Source: Acrasis kona (Eukaryota > Heterolobosea > Eutetramitea > Acrasida > Acrasidae). Taken from it: a stretch of DNA of 64,000 bases. How positions within the stretch are numbered: the stretch's first letter is position 1; each line of letters starts with the position of its first letter. The notes beneath the pieces are model-generated. The model was not told where the DNA came from, searched no databases, and saw nothing but the letters and a program-made list of their open reading frames with translations. This document shows positions 43,101 through 53,317 of the stretch, one piece after another. The stretch spans positions 1 through 64,000 of the forward strand of contig JAOPGA020000806.1 of assembly GCA_026419775.2 (NCBI GenBank), in the 5' to 3' direction. Position numbers and translations under genes: made by a program.

Positions 43101-43888
43101 TTGAAAGCCGTCCTCATGATCCTCTCTTCGCTTTTCTTCCATGTCATCATTGTTTTTGGTTTTGTCGGTGGATATGTAGATGGTGCGGCTCTCTCAGATG
43201 TTGAACTGCTTGCTCCATTGGCGATTCCAACAACGGATACTGGATCCTCGTTTCTTTTTAGTGTGCTGGATACAGCTTCTGTGAGTGATATTGAACTGGA
43301 GCATAGTAGTCTATCTCTTGACAGCATAACATGGTCAGATTATACCTACTTGCCAGGAGATTTTAGCGTTCCTTACATTACGGATTAGGATGTTGAAAAA
43401 TGGATCCGAATGAACGATTGTGTTAGTGATTGGTTGTCAGTACGTCCCACTGCCAAAGATCAGAAAGAAAGAGATTATTACCCTTACGTATCGAAGAACT
43501 CGTACCTCCTAACGGAGCTAAATGGAACGAGTTCTAGCCAGCTCATTACAAAGTCAACTGGAAGATTAAATTACATCGCCGAACACGTCACAATGTGCTT
43601 GTTCGATGAGCGAAATAAACATTACTGGATGGACTATGCAAGTATTTATGAACACAAGGGCTGCACGTCAACGTGTATTCAGACATTCTTCTTTCTAAAT
43701 TCTTATCGGCCAGAGATAATTTAAACATGTCCAGCTTGTTATATGATACAGAAAGGCGGTGCTATATGTGGGTTACAAAATCTGATTTGATTAACGACAA
43801 GAAGCAGTACAGAAAATCAAAGAGCATATCAGATGGAATACAATCGAACTGTATGTTTATTTATGACCTGCTTGTGAATGTCAAATAA
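43101..43888 (+). pseudogene. Broken hypothetical gene, possibly secreted
   Basis: The 43101-43388 frame starts MKAVLMILSSLFF with a signal-peptide-like stretch and ends at TAG 43386-43388. The same frame then stays open to 43724. From about 43650 the protein-like reading moves to another frame and runs to 43888 (ends LLVNVK). So one in-frame stop and one frame change interrupt what may have been a gene of about 260 codons. No family recognised. A minus-strand ORF (43079-43327) overlaps the first part and is the alternative reading there. Confidence 0.35.
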
Positions 43889-44144
43889 AATTGTCAAAAG
43901 ACTTCAATCTATTTGTATGCTTAATAAATCTTTGACGTTAGATTATCGTTGAACATGGGTGTTTGTAGTTGGGCAATTATCAAAGTTTCAGTGCTGCTGC
44001 CCTTACGGTTCATAAACCCATGCTACTCAAACATTCTTCCTTTATTCCTCCTTTTGAACGATTAAAAATAGAACGCACTTACAATTCTGCGCAGGGAATA
44101 ATAGGGGAAAACTTGAAAATAGATCCATTTAAAAATAAAACAAC

Positions 44145-44510
44145 ATGAACACAACACAGGACATAATCATTAGACAGCCAATTGTCGCAGGCATTATCGA
44201 GGATCAACCCGTAACAGATGTCAAGGTATTTAAAACCAAGAAGACGGTCGTCAAAAGACCAGTCGTCACCAACATTTACAATCAAGCCGTCGTAGATATT
44301 GAAGAAGAGGACAAGAGAATCCAACTTATCGAAAAGAAAAGAAGAGAAGATCACTACAAACAAAAAGTTGAAGAAATCAAAAAAATGTCAAAGACAGTCG
44401 AATTCGACAGCAAATCCAAGAAGAACTTCATTTGTGCCATTGAAGACGAAGTAGACAAGGATGGAAAATTATTTAGGATTACACGAACCTACGCAATTGA
44501 ATTAGTGTAA
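44145..44510 (+). CDS. Hypothetical charged protein (121 aa)
   Basis: A complete ORF with an intact start context (AACAACATGAACACAA). The N-terminal half is beta-prone with many Val/Ile and Lys. The middle (about 55-85) is a charged heptad-like helix rich in Glu, Lys and Arg that may form a coiled coil. There is no membrane segment. It converges on the CHCH gene with 28 bases between stops. I do not recognise the family. Confidence 0.5.
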   Translation: MNTTQDIIIRQPIVAGIIEDQPVTDVKVFKTKKTVVKRPVVTNIYNQAVVDIEEEDKRIQLIEKKRREDHYKQKVEEIKKMSKTVEFDSKSKKNFICAIEDEVDKDGKLFRITRTYAIELV

Positions 44511-44538
44511 ATATATAAACATTTTTGATTTTATTTTT

Positions 44539-45305
44539 TTAGTAAATGTGCTCACTATCCAAAAATACTTTCCTACTATCTTGTGCGCACTGTGCAAATT
44601 TCTTTAGGTGAGGTTGGCATTGTAACACGTCGACACCATTCAAATCATTTTTGTTCTTTAGGTTTAAATAGTTATTGTAACACTTGGTTAAAGAGTCTCT
44701 ATCCTTTTCGCATTCATATTTGTAGTTTAGTTTGCGTTGAGGAATTCTGTCCACAAGTTGACCAATTTCTCTCTCAATGTGAGTTGTGCGTGCATCTTCC
44801 AAGTGTTCTAATACCTCCTTCTGGGTCATTTTTAAAAGTTGGTATCTGACAGTTTGTCTCTTTGCCTCATCTTTCACTATTTATTGTTACATTTATATCA
44901 TTTATACTTTACTTACACTCGTCTATTTCAGCACTCTTGGCGGATAATTGTTTTTGGTATTGTGAGTGAACTTCAGGATCTTGAATGTATTGTATGGAAG
45001 GTGCTTGTAAAGTTGGTGCGGCCAAGTTAGTTGTGGTTTTAGAGTTTACTTTTACTTCCTCTGGTTCGTAATATACTTTTGGTCTCCGCGTTGAGGTATT
45101 TGCATTATATCTATTTTTAAATGCATCTGTAAGCTACAACGTTAAGATATCAAGAGAACAAATAAATACTTCTATGGTATATGCGAGTGACATGTGTGTG
45201 AAAGAGTTGACAAAGTTATTGTAAACCAAAAATTATAATTCAGTAGTGTAAGCATGAATGCTGACTTTCCATCAGATAGAAGAATACCTTCTCAAAGGAC
45301 GTCAT
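44539..45305 (-). CDS. Twin CX9C (CHCH) protein, possibly MIC19-like
   Basis: Exons 45288-45305, 44917-45133 and 44539-44876 give 190 residues. The last exon has two helix pairs, C-E-K-D-R-D-S-L-T-K-C and C-Q-P-H-L-K-K-F-A-Q-C, both C-x9-C, so this is a twin-CX9C protein imported into the mitochondrial intermembrane space and oxidised by MIA40. The helical middle before the CHCH unit and overall size resemble MICOS subunit MIC19/CHCHD3, but other CHCH proteins fit as well. The first intron (154 bases) is long for this window, so the first exon is less certain. It is divergent from ISCA1, 101 bases apart. Confidence 0.6.
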
Positions 45306-45406
45306 GTTTCGATTCTCTAGTAAGTGACTATATGGGTATTTATTGCGGAAAAAGGATGAAATCCATTGCTAGTTGATTGTAAATTTGTATAGAAATTTCA
45401 AACAGA

Positions 45407-45874
45407 ATGTTCCAAACATCCCGTAACCTTTCGTCATACCGACTATTATATATGATACGCGGTACTTGCTTCCGAACATATACGAATGCAGCACCATTAA
45501 ACACAACACTCACAAACTCGACAATACCACGACCAAGAAGGGCAGTCAAGGCTCCAATATCTATCACAGAAGCTGCCGCACAACAAATAAATAGACTCAT
45601 GTCAAAGAACAAAGAATCGGTTGGTATAAAACTTGGTGTGAAGAGAAAGGGTTGTAATGGATTATCGTACACAATGGACTATTCCTCAGAGAAGCCTAAA
45701 TTCTTCGAGGAAGTTGACGAGAAAGGAGTGAAGGTATTTATTGATCCGAAGGCATTAATGTACGTCGTCGGTACTACAATGGATTATATAGAGAATGAAA
45801 TATCATCAGAGTTTACATTTAATAACCCAAACGCGAAAAGCAAATGTGGTTGTGGAGAAAGTTTTAATGTATAA
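45407..45874 (+). CDS. ISCA1: Mitochondrial iron-sulfur assembly protein ISCA1
   Basis: 155 residues in one exon. A basic, Ser/Arg-rich N-terminus (about 45 residues) with no acidic residues looks like a mitochondrial presequence. The A-type scaffold domain follows: I-T-E-A-A-A-Q-Q-I, G-I-K-L-G-V-K-R-K-G-C-N-G-L-S-Y, an I-D-P-K-A-L-M-Y-V-V-G-T segment, and the C-terminal C-G-C-G-E-S-F. The three conserved Cys are present. ISCA1 works with ISCA2 and IBA57 in making 4Fe-4S clusters in the matrix. The spelling C-N-G-L-S-Y favours ISCA1 over ISCA2. Confidence 0.9.
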   Translation: MFQTSRNLSSYRLLYMIRGTCFRTYTNAAPLNTTLTNSTIPRPRRAVKAPISITEAAAQQINRLMSKNKESVGIKLGVKRKGCNGLSYTMDYSSEKPKFFEEVDEKGVKVFIDPKALMYVVGTTMDYIENEISSEFTFNNPNAKSKCGCGESFNV

Positions 45875-46380
45875 TAATAAAAGCTATAATTAAATTTTGA
45901 CAACATCTCAACATAATATCAAAATGTTTTTTAAAATGGCTAAGAGGGATGGGGCAGATTCTCAATTGAATCAACTTAATCAATTAATGATGAGATGTAC
46001 TGGTGTTGAGCGAGATTGACTGTTTTCTGATGTTATTTGTGAGCTTTTTGCAAAGAACGAGTGAAAACAATGCGCAAACTTGTTTCTGATGGCAGGATGT
46101 TGAAAGCAAGAAGACAGTTTATCAAGACGCGTCACCACTCAGCACAACATCAAATTAAAGCTCATTAATGAGGTCCTCCTACTTTGTGAGCGCTGCCCTC
46201 CGCGTTGGAGTGGTTGTATGCCCAATTTCCAAAATGTGTTGATCACCAGATAAGCCACCGATTTTCTAATAAAGTTTCATGTCGTAAGAATGGTCATCAT
46301 TGAGTGTAATTATAGTATCAAATTGTAAACTTGTTCTCCTAGAATGGACTTGTAATCTTCCACCAAAATAATTCGAAAAC
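45875..46380. other. Intergenic, possible coding remnants
   Basis: A 31-codon ORF (45924-46019) and an open plus-strand stretch around 46100-46235 (with L-I-N-E-V-L-L-L-C-E-R-C) look weakly protein-like, but neither can be called a gene. No other features seen. Confidence 0.3.
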
Positions 46381-46921
46381 ATGCATATCAGATCTACAGT
46401 TTTGTTCTGCTCTCTTCTGATCTTTGCCTTTTATGCCAATGCTTACAGGGTAGTCTTGAGTCCTGACTCTTCCCCTACAGGCAGATCTAGCAACAAATCG
46501 TTCGGCAAGTCGAGCAGTACTATTTACAAAAATATCGGAGGTATACAACCAGGTGCATCAGCAGAATCAGTTTCATCTCGTCAAGACATCCAAGAATTTG
46601 CCCGACAAGGTCGAAAACCCAGTCTCGCACATATGGATGATTACTTCAAATTGCCTGAAGCAAGATACAGAGTCAGCCATACCTGATATTTTAGATCAAG
46701 TGCTGTCGGCCAAATATAATACTTATAACTACGGGAAGTTTGTGAAAAACCATTTAATTGACAACAAGCCAGTTACACCAGAGAGGCTTATAGAACTCGT
46801 TCCTTTTACCGGCTTTTCAACAGCGCACGAACAAGCTCCGAAATATTATCCTGAATACAAGAAATACGTTGAGAAACCATTCAATGGCAGAGAGCTAGCT
46901 AAAAATTCAATTTGTATATAA
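46381..46921 (+). CDS. Hypothetical secreted protein
   Basis: Starts MHIRSTVLFCSLLIFAFYANA, a clean signal peptide, followed by a Ser/Gly-rich region. The first frame stops at about 46686. The second frame (with S-A-I-P-D-I-L-D-Q-V-L and an E-L-V-P-F-T-G-F-S segment) is open to 46921. A 61-base intron (46610-46670, GTCGAA...TACAG) would join them in frame, giving about 160 residues, but the donor is weak and longer than others here. A frame error is the alternative. No family recognised. No membrane segment beyond the signal. Confidence 0.5.
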
Positions 46922-47343
46922 ACCTAATTACAAGGAACCAATAAAGACTACCTTTGACGACAGGGTGAGTGAAGATAGAGTATTTTTCGGAGAATAAAAT
47001 TAGTTTGTGACATTATTGGCGCAACTCTATTTTGTTAGCTATCACCATAACTAGAACTTCTTCAAGTTTAACCAATGAACAATGTTTGTCACAATTGTTG
47101 GGTGATAATAGTTGAACAAAACGCTCTGTCATTATTAATAATTAAAAATCAACTCTATTCTGTGGTGCCTTTCAATGTTCTTGAAGCACGGCTCCCTGTG
47201 TCAGGGTCTGTCGAATCTAAAATTTCAACATGCACTATCATGAAAATTCATATGAACTATCTCACCTCTTGGTTTCTACTTTACCTGTCTCGCCATTTGT
47301 TTTGTAACGTTTGTTTCTATTACAATAACAAAAGCGAAAATTA
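46922..47343. other. Intergenic, nothing identified
   Basis: 422 bases. A chance ORF (47075-47344) ends at the GST start and has no coding character. It presumably carries the GST promoter. Confidence 0.4.
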
Positions 47344-47985
47344 ATGACAGATCCAAGTGCCCCCACCCTCCACCATTTGACTTCCTCTCAATCGCTTAAG
47401 GTTCTTTGGGCTTTGGAGGAGACAGGGAAAAAATTCAATCTAAACCTTATCCAGAGAAACTCGCAAAGAGATTATCCACACTTGATGGACTTGCATCCAA
47501 GGGGAAAGTCACCAATCCTTGTGGATAATGGATGTGTTATTGCTGAAAGCAGACTTGTTCTGGAGCATATTAAGGAACACTACTCTGATGGAAGGTGGAA
47601 CAAGTCGGGGGAAGAAAAAATCAGAGACGATTACTTTGCAGAATTTTCAACCGCTACTATCGCGAATCCTCTTTACGCTTTAATGATGGCCGAGTTCTTC
47701 AATATCAAGTCAGAAGCATTGACCACATTTGCTGAAAATGAATTGCACCTACAATACAAACTTCTTGATGAAGCATTATGTCAACAACCTTTTTTTGGGG
47801 GACGTGAGATTGGAATTTCAGATTTTATGATGAGTTGGAGGTTCGACTTTGCAACACAGAGAGGTTACATTGATGTTGAGAAATACCCAAGCATCAAAAC
47901 GTGGTACCAAACAATTCAATCCAGAGATGCGTATAAGGAGGCATTAAGAAAGACTGGTACTTATGATCTAAAAGGGTTTACATAG
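47344..47985 (+). CDS. Glutathione S-transferase
   Basis: An intact single-exon ORF of 213 residues, the typical GST size. The N-terminal thioredoxin fold has S-Q-S-L-K-V-L-W-A-L-E-E-T (likely catalytic Ser/substrate-binding region), H-P-R-G-K-S-P-I-L-V with the cis-proline, and A-E-S-R-L-V-L-E-H-I (glutathione gamma-glutamyl contact at E-S). The C-terminal helical domain contains G-I-S-D-F-M-M-S-W with the conserved Asp. It resembles the fungal GTT1/proteobacterial-type GSTs. No targeting signal, so cytosolic. Role: conjugating electrophiles to glutathione. Confidence 0.9.
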   Translation: MTDPSAPTLHHLTSSQSLKVLWALEETGKKFNLNLIQRNSQRDYPHLMDLHPRGKSPILVDNGCVIAESRLVLEHIKEHYSDGRWNKSGEEKIRDDYFAEFSTATIANPLYALMMAEFFNIKSEALTTFAENELHLQYKLLDEALCQQPFFGGREIGISDFMMSWRFDFATQRGYIDVEKYPSIKTWYQTIQSRDAYKEALRKTGTYDLKGFT

Positions 47986-48066
47986 ATTTAAAATAATAAA
48001 AGAACTCAATTGTAAAATACATTCTGAGTCTATAGGACACGAAACGTATTTTTATTAAAAGTATTT

Positions 48067-49349
48067 TTATCCTGGTAATAACTTCAAAGTTGCCTCGTAT
48101 ACAATGAATCCAATGGCACTTGCGGGGAAAGCTCTTATGCATGTAGGAAATAATCCTCTAGTAAATCCTCCAAAACCCTCTGATTTATAAATCTACCACG
48201 GAGTTGATAATATAATTGTGACGAACACATACCTTTCGGGTGCACTCCATAAAGTTCTTATAATGTAGAGGTTTTCCATTTTCAACGGGTTGAGTTTGGT
48301 ATACACTCTTGATGACATCTAGTGGGTGTGTCGTCGCGTGCATTAAAGTTCCAGCTGTACCTCCTGCAACAACAATTGACCCGAATCCATGTGACTCTTC
48401 GTGAGTGCTCTCTTCGTTTGATGTGAGGGTGGAAAATTGTCTTTTGATTGCCTCATAGGTAATAAAGTATACTCCAAACCCTGGTAAATCTCTATTTGAG
48501 TGAATATTTTGATTGTATAAAGTGTTACCTGCATATTGTGGGAACCATACCCAAATATGCTCCACGAAGTCCGCCATCACGAACGACCTGACGAAACACG
48601 GACATTGAACCTGGAACTTTTGTTCCCTCTGCTTGTGGTGCTCCATGGCCTAATCCCATGACTTGCATCTTGTTCTAATAAATGTAAGACGAAAAGAACA
48701 GATGCATGTGCTCTACTTTAACAACGTCCTATTATAAAGGTTATGTTTTATTTCGTCAATTGAATTGATACTTACCACTGGGCATGTAATTATTGTTGAA
48801 GCTAACCCTCCTGCTGCTCCTGCTACAAAATAAAACTGCAGGGGTATGACCGCAGATTTTGAGTGTAGTGGTGAGTTGCTTTCCTCTGTCGTCGACTTCA
48901 AAATGTATTGGCGTTGAAGCTGCGACAAAGTCTTTTCGTAGGCACTGAATACAACTGAGTTAATAGCTGCAGAAGCTAATAGCGGTGGACCAAGCCCTCT
49001 AAATAATCCACGAACCCCATCTTGTGTAATAATGTCCTAAAATGTTCACACATCCTCGGTGAGATTGAAAACAAACTTTCATTACTCCAAATGTTCCTCT
49101 TTTCGCTGCTTGCGCATCCACTTGCATACGTGTCTTAACAATGTCCAATGGATATCCAGCGAACTCTTCGCTCATTCCGGCAAGCGTCCCAGAGATTCCA
49201 GATTTTCCAATGCTCATAACTGCTCGCGTCATACCTCGCACGACACCCGCTAAAGCTCCAGCTGCGGGACTCTCTGTTGCCCTTACTTTTTGTTCTCCTA
49301 TTGTAGGGGTAGAAGGGATTTGTGTCTGTTTGACATGGTCAGTTTGCAT
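48067..49349 (-). CDS. Mitochondrial carrier family (SLC25) protein with a 12-base exon
   Basis: Six exons (49077-49349, 48776-49036, 48717-48728, 48529-48674, 48233-48491, 48067-48192) sum to 358 residues with no frame problem. Three carrier repeats are present: Y-P-L-D-I-V-K-T-R-M-Q-V, C-P-V-D-V-V-K-N-K-M-Q-V and H-P-L-D-V-I-K-S-V-Y-Q-T, each the P-x-[DE]-x-x-[KR] signature. D-L-P-G-F-G-V-Y-F resembles amino-acid/ornithine/carnitine carriers. The four residues D-V-V-K of the second signature come from the 12-base exon between introns of 47 and 42 bases. About 50 Ser/Thr/Gly-rich residues precede the first helix. Substrate not assignable. Confidence 0.85.
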
Positions 49350-49732
49350 TTTGAAATTTGCGGGAAAAAAATAAAAGGAATAATGAGGTCTTTTTCCACG
49401 TCTTGTTATTGCTGATAAAAGTCAAGTTAAACATCAAACCTTTGTACGATTGTGGCACAAACCATCAAAGACACACCATCTATTGTACTTTTACTTTATC
49501 ACGGGTGCTTGGATGCAAAGAATCTGATGACCTTTTCCGCTTTTAGATAACTGAGGTGCTAAAATACAAAGACACTACAAAGAACATTTCCTTTGTTCTC
49601 TTAGTGCAAAACATTGAAGAATTGTTTGAAAATGTAGATGAAAGTGACTTTTTTATTAACTTAAAACTACATATGCAGAATTTGTAGAAATTACAGGCCT
49701 AGAGCGTGTAGTCAATAAATTACTTTTATGAC
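49350..49732. other. Intergenic, nothing firm
   Basis: 383 bases. A short open stretch near 49600-49685 (N-I-E-E-L-F-E-N-V-D-E-S-D) might be coding, and could be an exon of the small ORF that follows, but no splice pair was found. Confidence 0.3.
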
Positions 49733-49978
49733 ATGTTCTATTCTATGTGTGCACAATCATTCAATTTGACGAAGCAATTTTGTTACGATGGCTTAAGGGA
49801 GTGGTTGAAGCAGAGGAATTTGAGTGAAAATGCCATTCAAGCATTGTATGACCAAGAATACAACGGTGTAGGGTTGGCAGCTGTCAAAAAGCACACTTTA
49901 GAGAAATATATCAGATATGGATCTGTCTTAAGCATTGTGGTGATTTTCAGGGACGAACTGGGATTGGAACTCAAATAG
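49733..49978 (+). CDS. Small SAM-like protein (81 aa)
   Basis: The ORF has a helical pattern resembling a sterile alpha motif: L-R-E-W-L...L-S-E-N-A-I-Q-A-L-Y...N-G-V-G-L-A-A-V...L-E-K-Y-I-R-Y-G-S-V-L. The order (W near the start, a G-L turn, then a long final helix) fits SAM. It is only a domain length and may be the last exon of a longer gene. Ser/Tyr phosphorylation sites are not obvious. Weak assignment. Confidence 0.4.
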   Translation: MFYSMCAQSFNLTKQFCYDGLREWLKQRNLSENAIQALYDQEYNGVGLAAVKKHTLEKYIRYGSVLSIVVIFRDELGLELK

Positions 49979-50376
49979 TATTTGTTTTTACATCATAATT
50001 GCATCTTTTAAATTAAGAATGCAAAAGTTTAATAATAAAAGTCATAATTTAATATATCGGCTTGTCGGATCGAATTTGATTTTGATGCGATTTGTTGCTC
50101 ATCTTTGATTAATGATTGTATTTTCAAATCATACATGTAATTTTGAAACATGTTGTGATGGTGGCATGTAGTGTTGATCATGCATGACATATGACGAAGA
50201 GGGCAGTAAGTAGTTCGCATTACTAAAAGACTCTAAAACTTTCATTGATATCAAATACCTATATTTCTTATGAATTCCATTTAAGTTCTAGCCGAATTTT
50301 GTCACCCAACTACAGAGAGTTTAGCGGTTAATTCGAAAGATTACAATAAACCGTAGAAAAATTTGAAATCATTCAA
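49979..50376. other. Intergenic, nothing firm
   Basis: 398 bases between the SAM-like ORF and PACRG. A minus-strand ORF of 63 codons (50029-50220) with several Cys and His is present, but I do not consider it established. The right part should contain the PACRG promoter. Confidence 0.3.
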
Positions 50377-51318
50377 ATGAGCATTCCCAACAACGCCGGT
50401 ACTGCCTCTTCGTTGCTGCTCGAAGAATATGTTAGAACACATATTGCGAAGAACCCTACCTTAGATCGAAGTGGTAGACCAGACGCCGCCTATCTACCTC
50501 CAAGTGCTGAATCTCCGTTTGGCAGCTTCCCATCCAATTACACAAAACCAGTAAAGAAAAAGAACAATAGCACCACATCTCCAGGATCTCCAACACTCGA
50601 ATTGAACGGTAGTGGTCTTAGAAGTACAAAGACGTCTACTTTAAAAAAAACAGGTACAGGTGGAGCGACCAGTTCACTAATGATTGGAAAACAAGCGCCT
50701 CAACCTGCCAAACCAGTTGCAGGAGCTTTTGAGCGACGCAGCATTCCACCAACTCAATTTAGAAGATTTTACGATAGAGGAGATTTACCAATTTCCATTG
50801 AGCACAAAGGAACAGGTAACGAAATACATTGGAAGGTAGATCCAGAAAAACTAGACTACCACCACTATCTTCCAATATTCTTTGATGGACTACGTGAAAA
50901 AGAGGAACCATATAGATTCTTGGCGGTTGAGGGTTCTTTTAATCTTCTAGAAAGGGGAGGAGGGAGAATCATAAACTGCATTCCTCAGTTAATTATCCCA
51001 ATCAAAACAGCATTAAATACAAGAGACCCTGAGGTCATTTGTACAATGCTAAAGGTGATACAACAACTAGTTTCAAGCAACAATAAGGTAGGAGAAGCAC
51101 TTGTTCCATATTATCGTCAGATTTTACCTGTTTTCAATCTTTTCAAAGACAAGAACAGTAACACAGGAGATAACATTGAATATGAACAAAGAAAGCGACT
51201 CAACATGGGAGACTTGATTGAAGAAACACTACAAATTTTGGAACAAGAAGGAGGAGAGGATGCTTTCATCAACATTAAATACATGATCCCTACATACGAG
51301 TCAGCGGTCCTAAATTGA
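50377..51318 (+). CDS. PACRG: PACRG (parkin co-regulated gene) homologue
   Basis: An intact single-exon ORF of 313 residues. The N-terminal 120 are low-complexity Ser/Thr/Lys. From [15 protein letters not shown] the sequence follows [61 protein letters not shown] and a final [23 protein letters not shown] is an alpha-solenoid microtubule inner-junction protein of axonemal doublets, working with FAP20. With CFAP61 and DYNC2LI1 it marks a ciliated lineage. Length fits the family (about 250-300). Confidence 0.95.
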   Translation: MSIPNNAGTASSLLLEEYVRTHIAKNPTLDRSGRPDAAYLPPSAESPFGSFPSNYTKPVKKKNNSTTSPGSPTLELNGSGLRSTKTSTLKKTGTGGATSSLMIGKQAPQPAKPVAGAFERRSIPPTQFRRFYDRGDLPISIEHKGTGNEIHWKVDPEKLDYHHYLPIFFDGLREKEEPYRFLAVEGSFNLLERGGGRIINCIPQLIIPIKTALNTRDPEVICTMLKVIQQLVSSNNKVGEALVPYYRQILPVFNLFKDKNSNTGDNIEYEQRKRLNMGDLIEETLQILEQEGGEDAFINIKYMIPTYESAVLN

Positions 51319-51410
51319 TTGTATAATAAATTTTTCGAAGTTCTTATTTATGGTTTTGATTTACGGATCGAATTAGAAGGCCCGATTCATTACAAAGTTG
51401 ATCGAAAAAC

Positions 51411-52615
<1,205 letters not shown>

Positions 52616-52626
52616 ACATTTTAGTT

Positions 52627-53289
52627 TTATTTATTATCGTTTGGTGAGACTAACTCCTCTGCTGCTTCTAATTCTTGATTTTCTAATTTTATTCTTCTTG
52701 TTTTCTTAATACCGTGCACAACTTTTACTGTGACTGCTATTGATAGAACTAGAATGTAAAGCAAATGGACACCACAATGAAGACCGTACTCCCAGCGACC
52801 AAATACATCAACTTTCCGATAAAGATCCGGAGAGTCTATTGAACACGACCCAGACCATATTTTCGTTGTCATATAAATTAATATTGCAATGTTGACAATC
52901 CTTAGCAATATTCTGAACACAAAACAAAGTGCAAAACCCAATCGTTTGATTTTGTCCTTAGTGATGATAGGTGTTTGCACTAACAGCTGCTCAGCTGGGG
53001 CTTGCTCCGAATTTGGTGTTGATTTGAAAATTTCTTCTTCATCTTTTCTGTAAAACCATACCAAGATGCCAAATGCACTTCGTACTAATTCTAGCGCTGA
53101 ATACGCCTTCATTACAGCTATCAAGTTATCTACTTGACATCCAACTGTAATTGGACCAAGGTTCGACACGAAGCAAAGCACTAAACACCATATTCCAAAC
53201 CCTAAGGACAGTATTATACTTGAAAAGTCAAAAACGATTAAGGCCACACCAAATTTACCACCAAACAACCAGTTAAGCATAACATACAA
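52627..53289 (-). CDS. Hypothetical four-pass membrane protein
   Basis: An intact ORF of 220 residues. Hydrophobic stretches at about 10-45 (two helices), 65-80, 115-140 and 170-190 suggest four membrane passes. A hydrophilic loop of about 30 residues lies between helices 3 and 4, and there is a charged C-terminus rich in Glu/Lys. The C-terminal tail is probably cytosolic. No family recognised. It is flanked by the KDM4-like gene (28 bases) on one side and PCYT2 (11 bases, convergent) on the other. Tetraspanin-type cysteine motifs are absent. Confidence 0.6.
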   Translation of the reverse strand: MYVMLNWLFGGKFGVALIVFDFSSIILSLGFGIWCLVLCFVSNLGPITVGCQVDNLIAVMKAYSALELVRSAFGILVWFYRKDEEEIFKSTPNSEQAPAEQLLVQTPIITKDKIKRLGFALCFVFRILLRIVNIAILIYMTTKIWSGSCSIDSPDLYRKVDVFGRWEYGLHCGVHLLYILVLSIAVTVKVVHGIKKTRRIKLENQELEAAEELVSPNDNK

Positions 53290-53317
53290 ATAGTAGTAGT
53301 TGACTTAATTTACAATT

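Noticed and set aside
47075-47344. ORF of 89 codons upstream of the GST
   Set aside because: No coding character. It ends at the GST start codon and is probably the GST leader and promoter.
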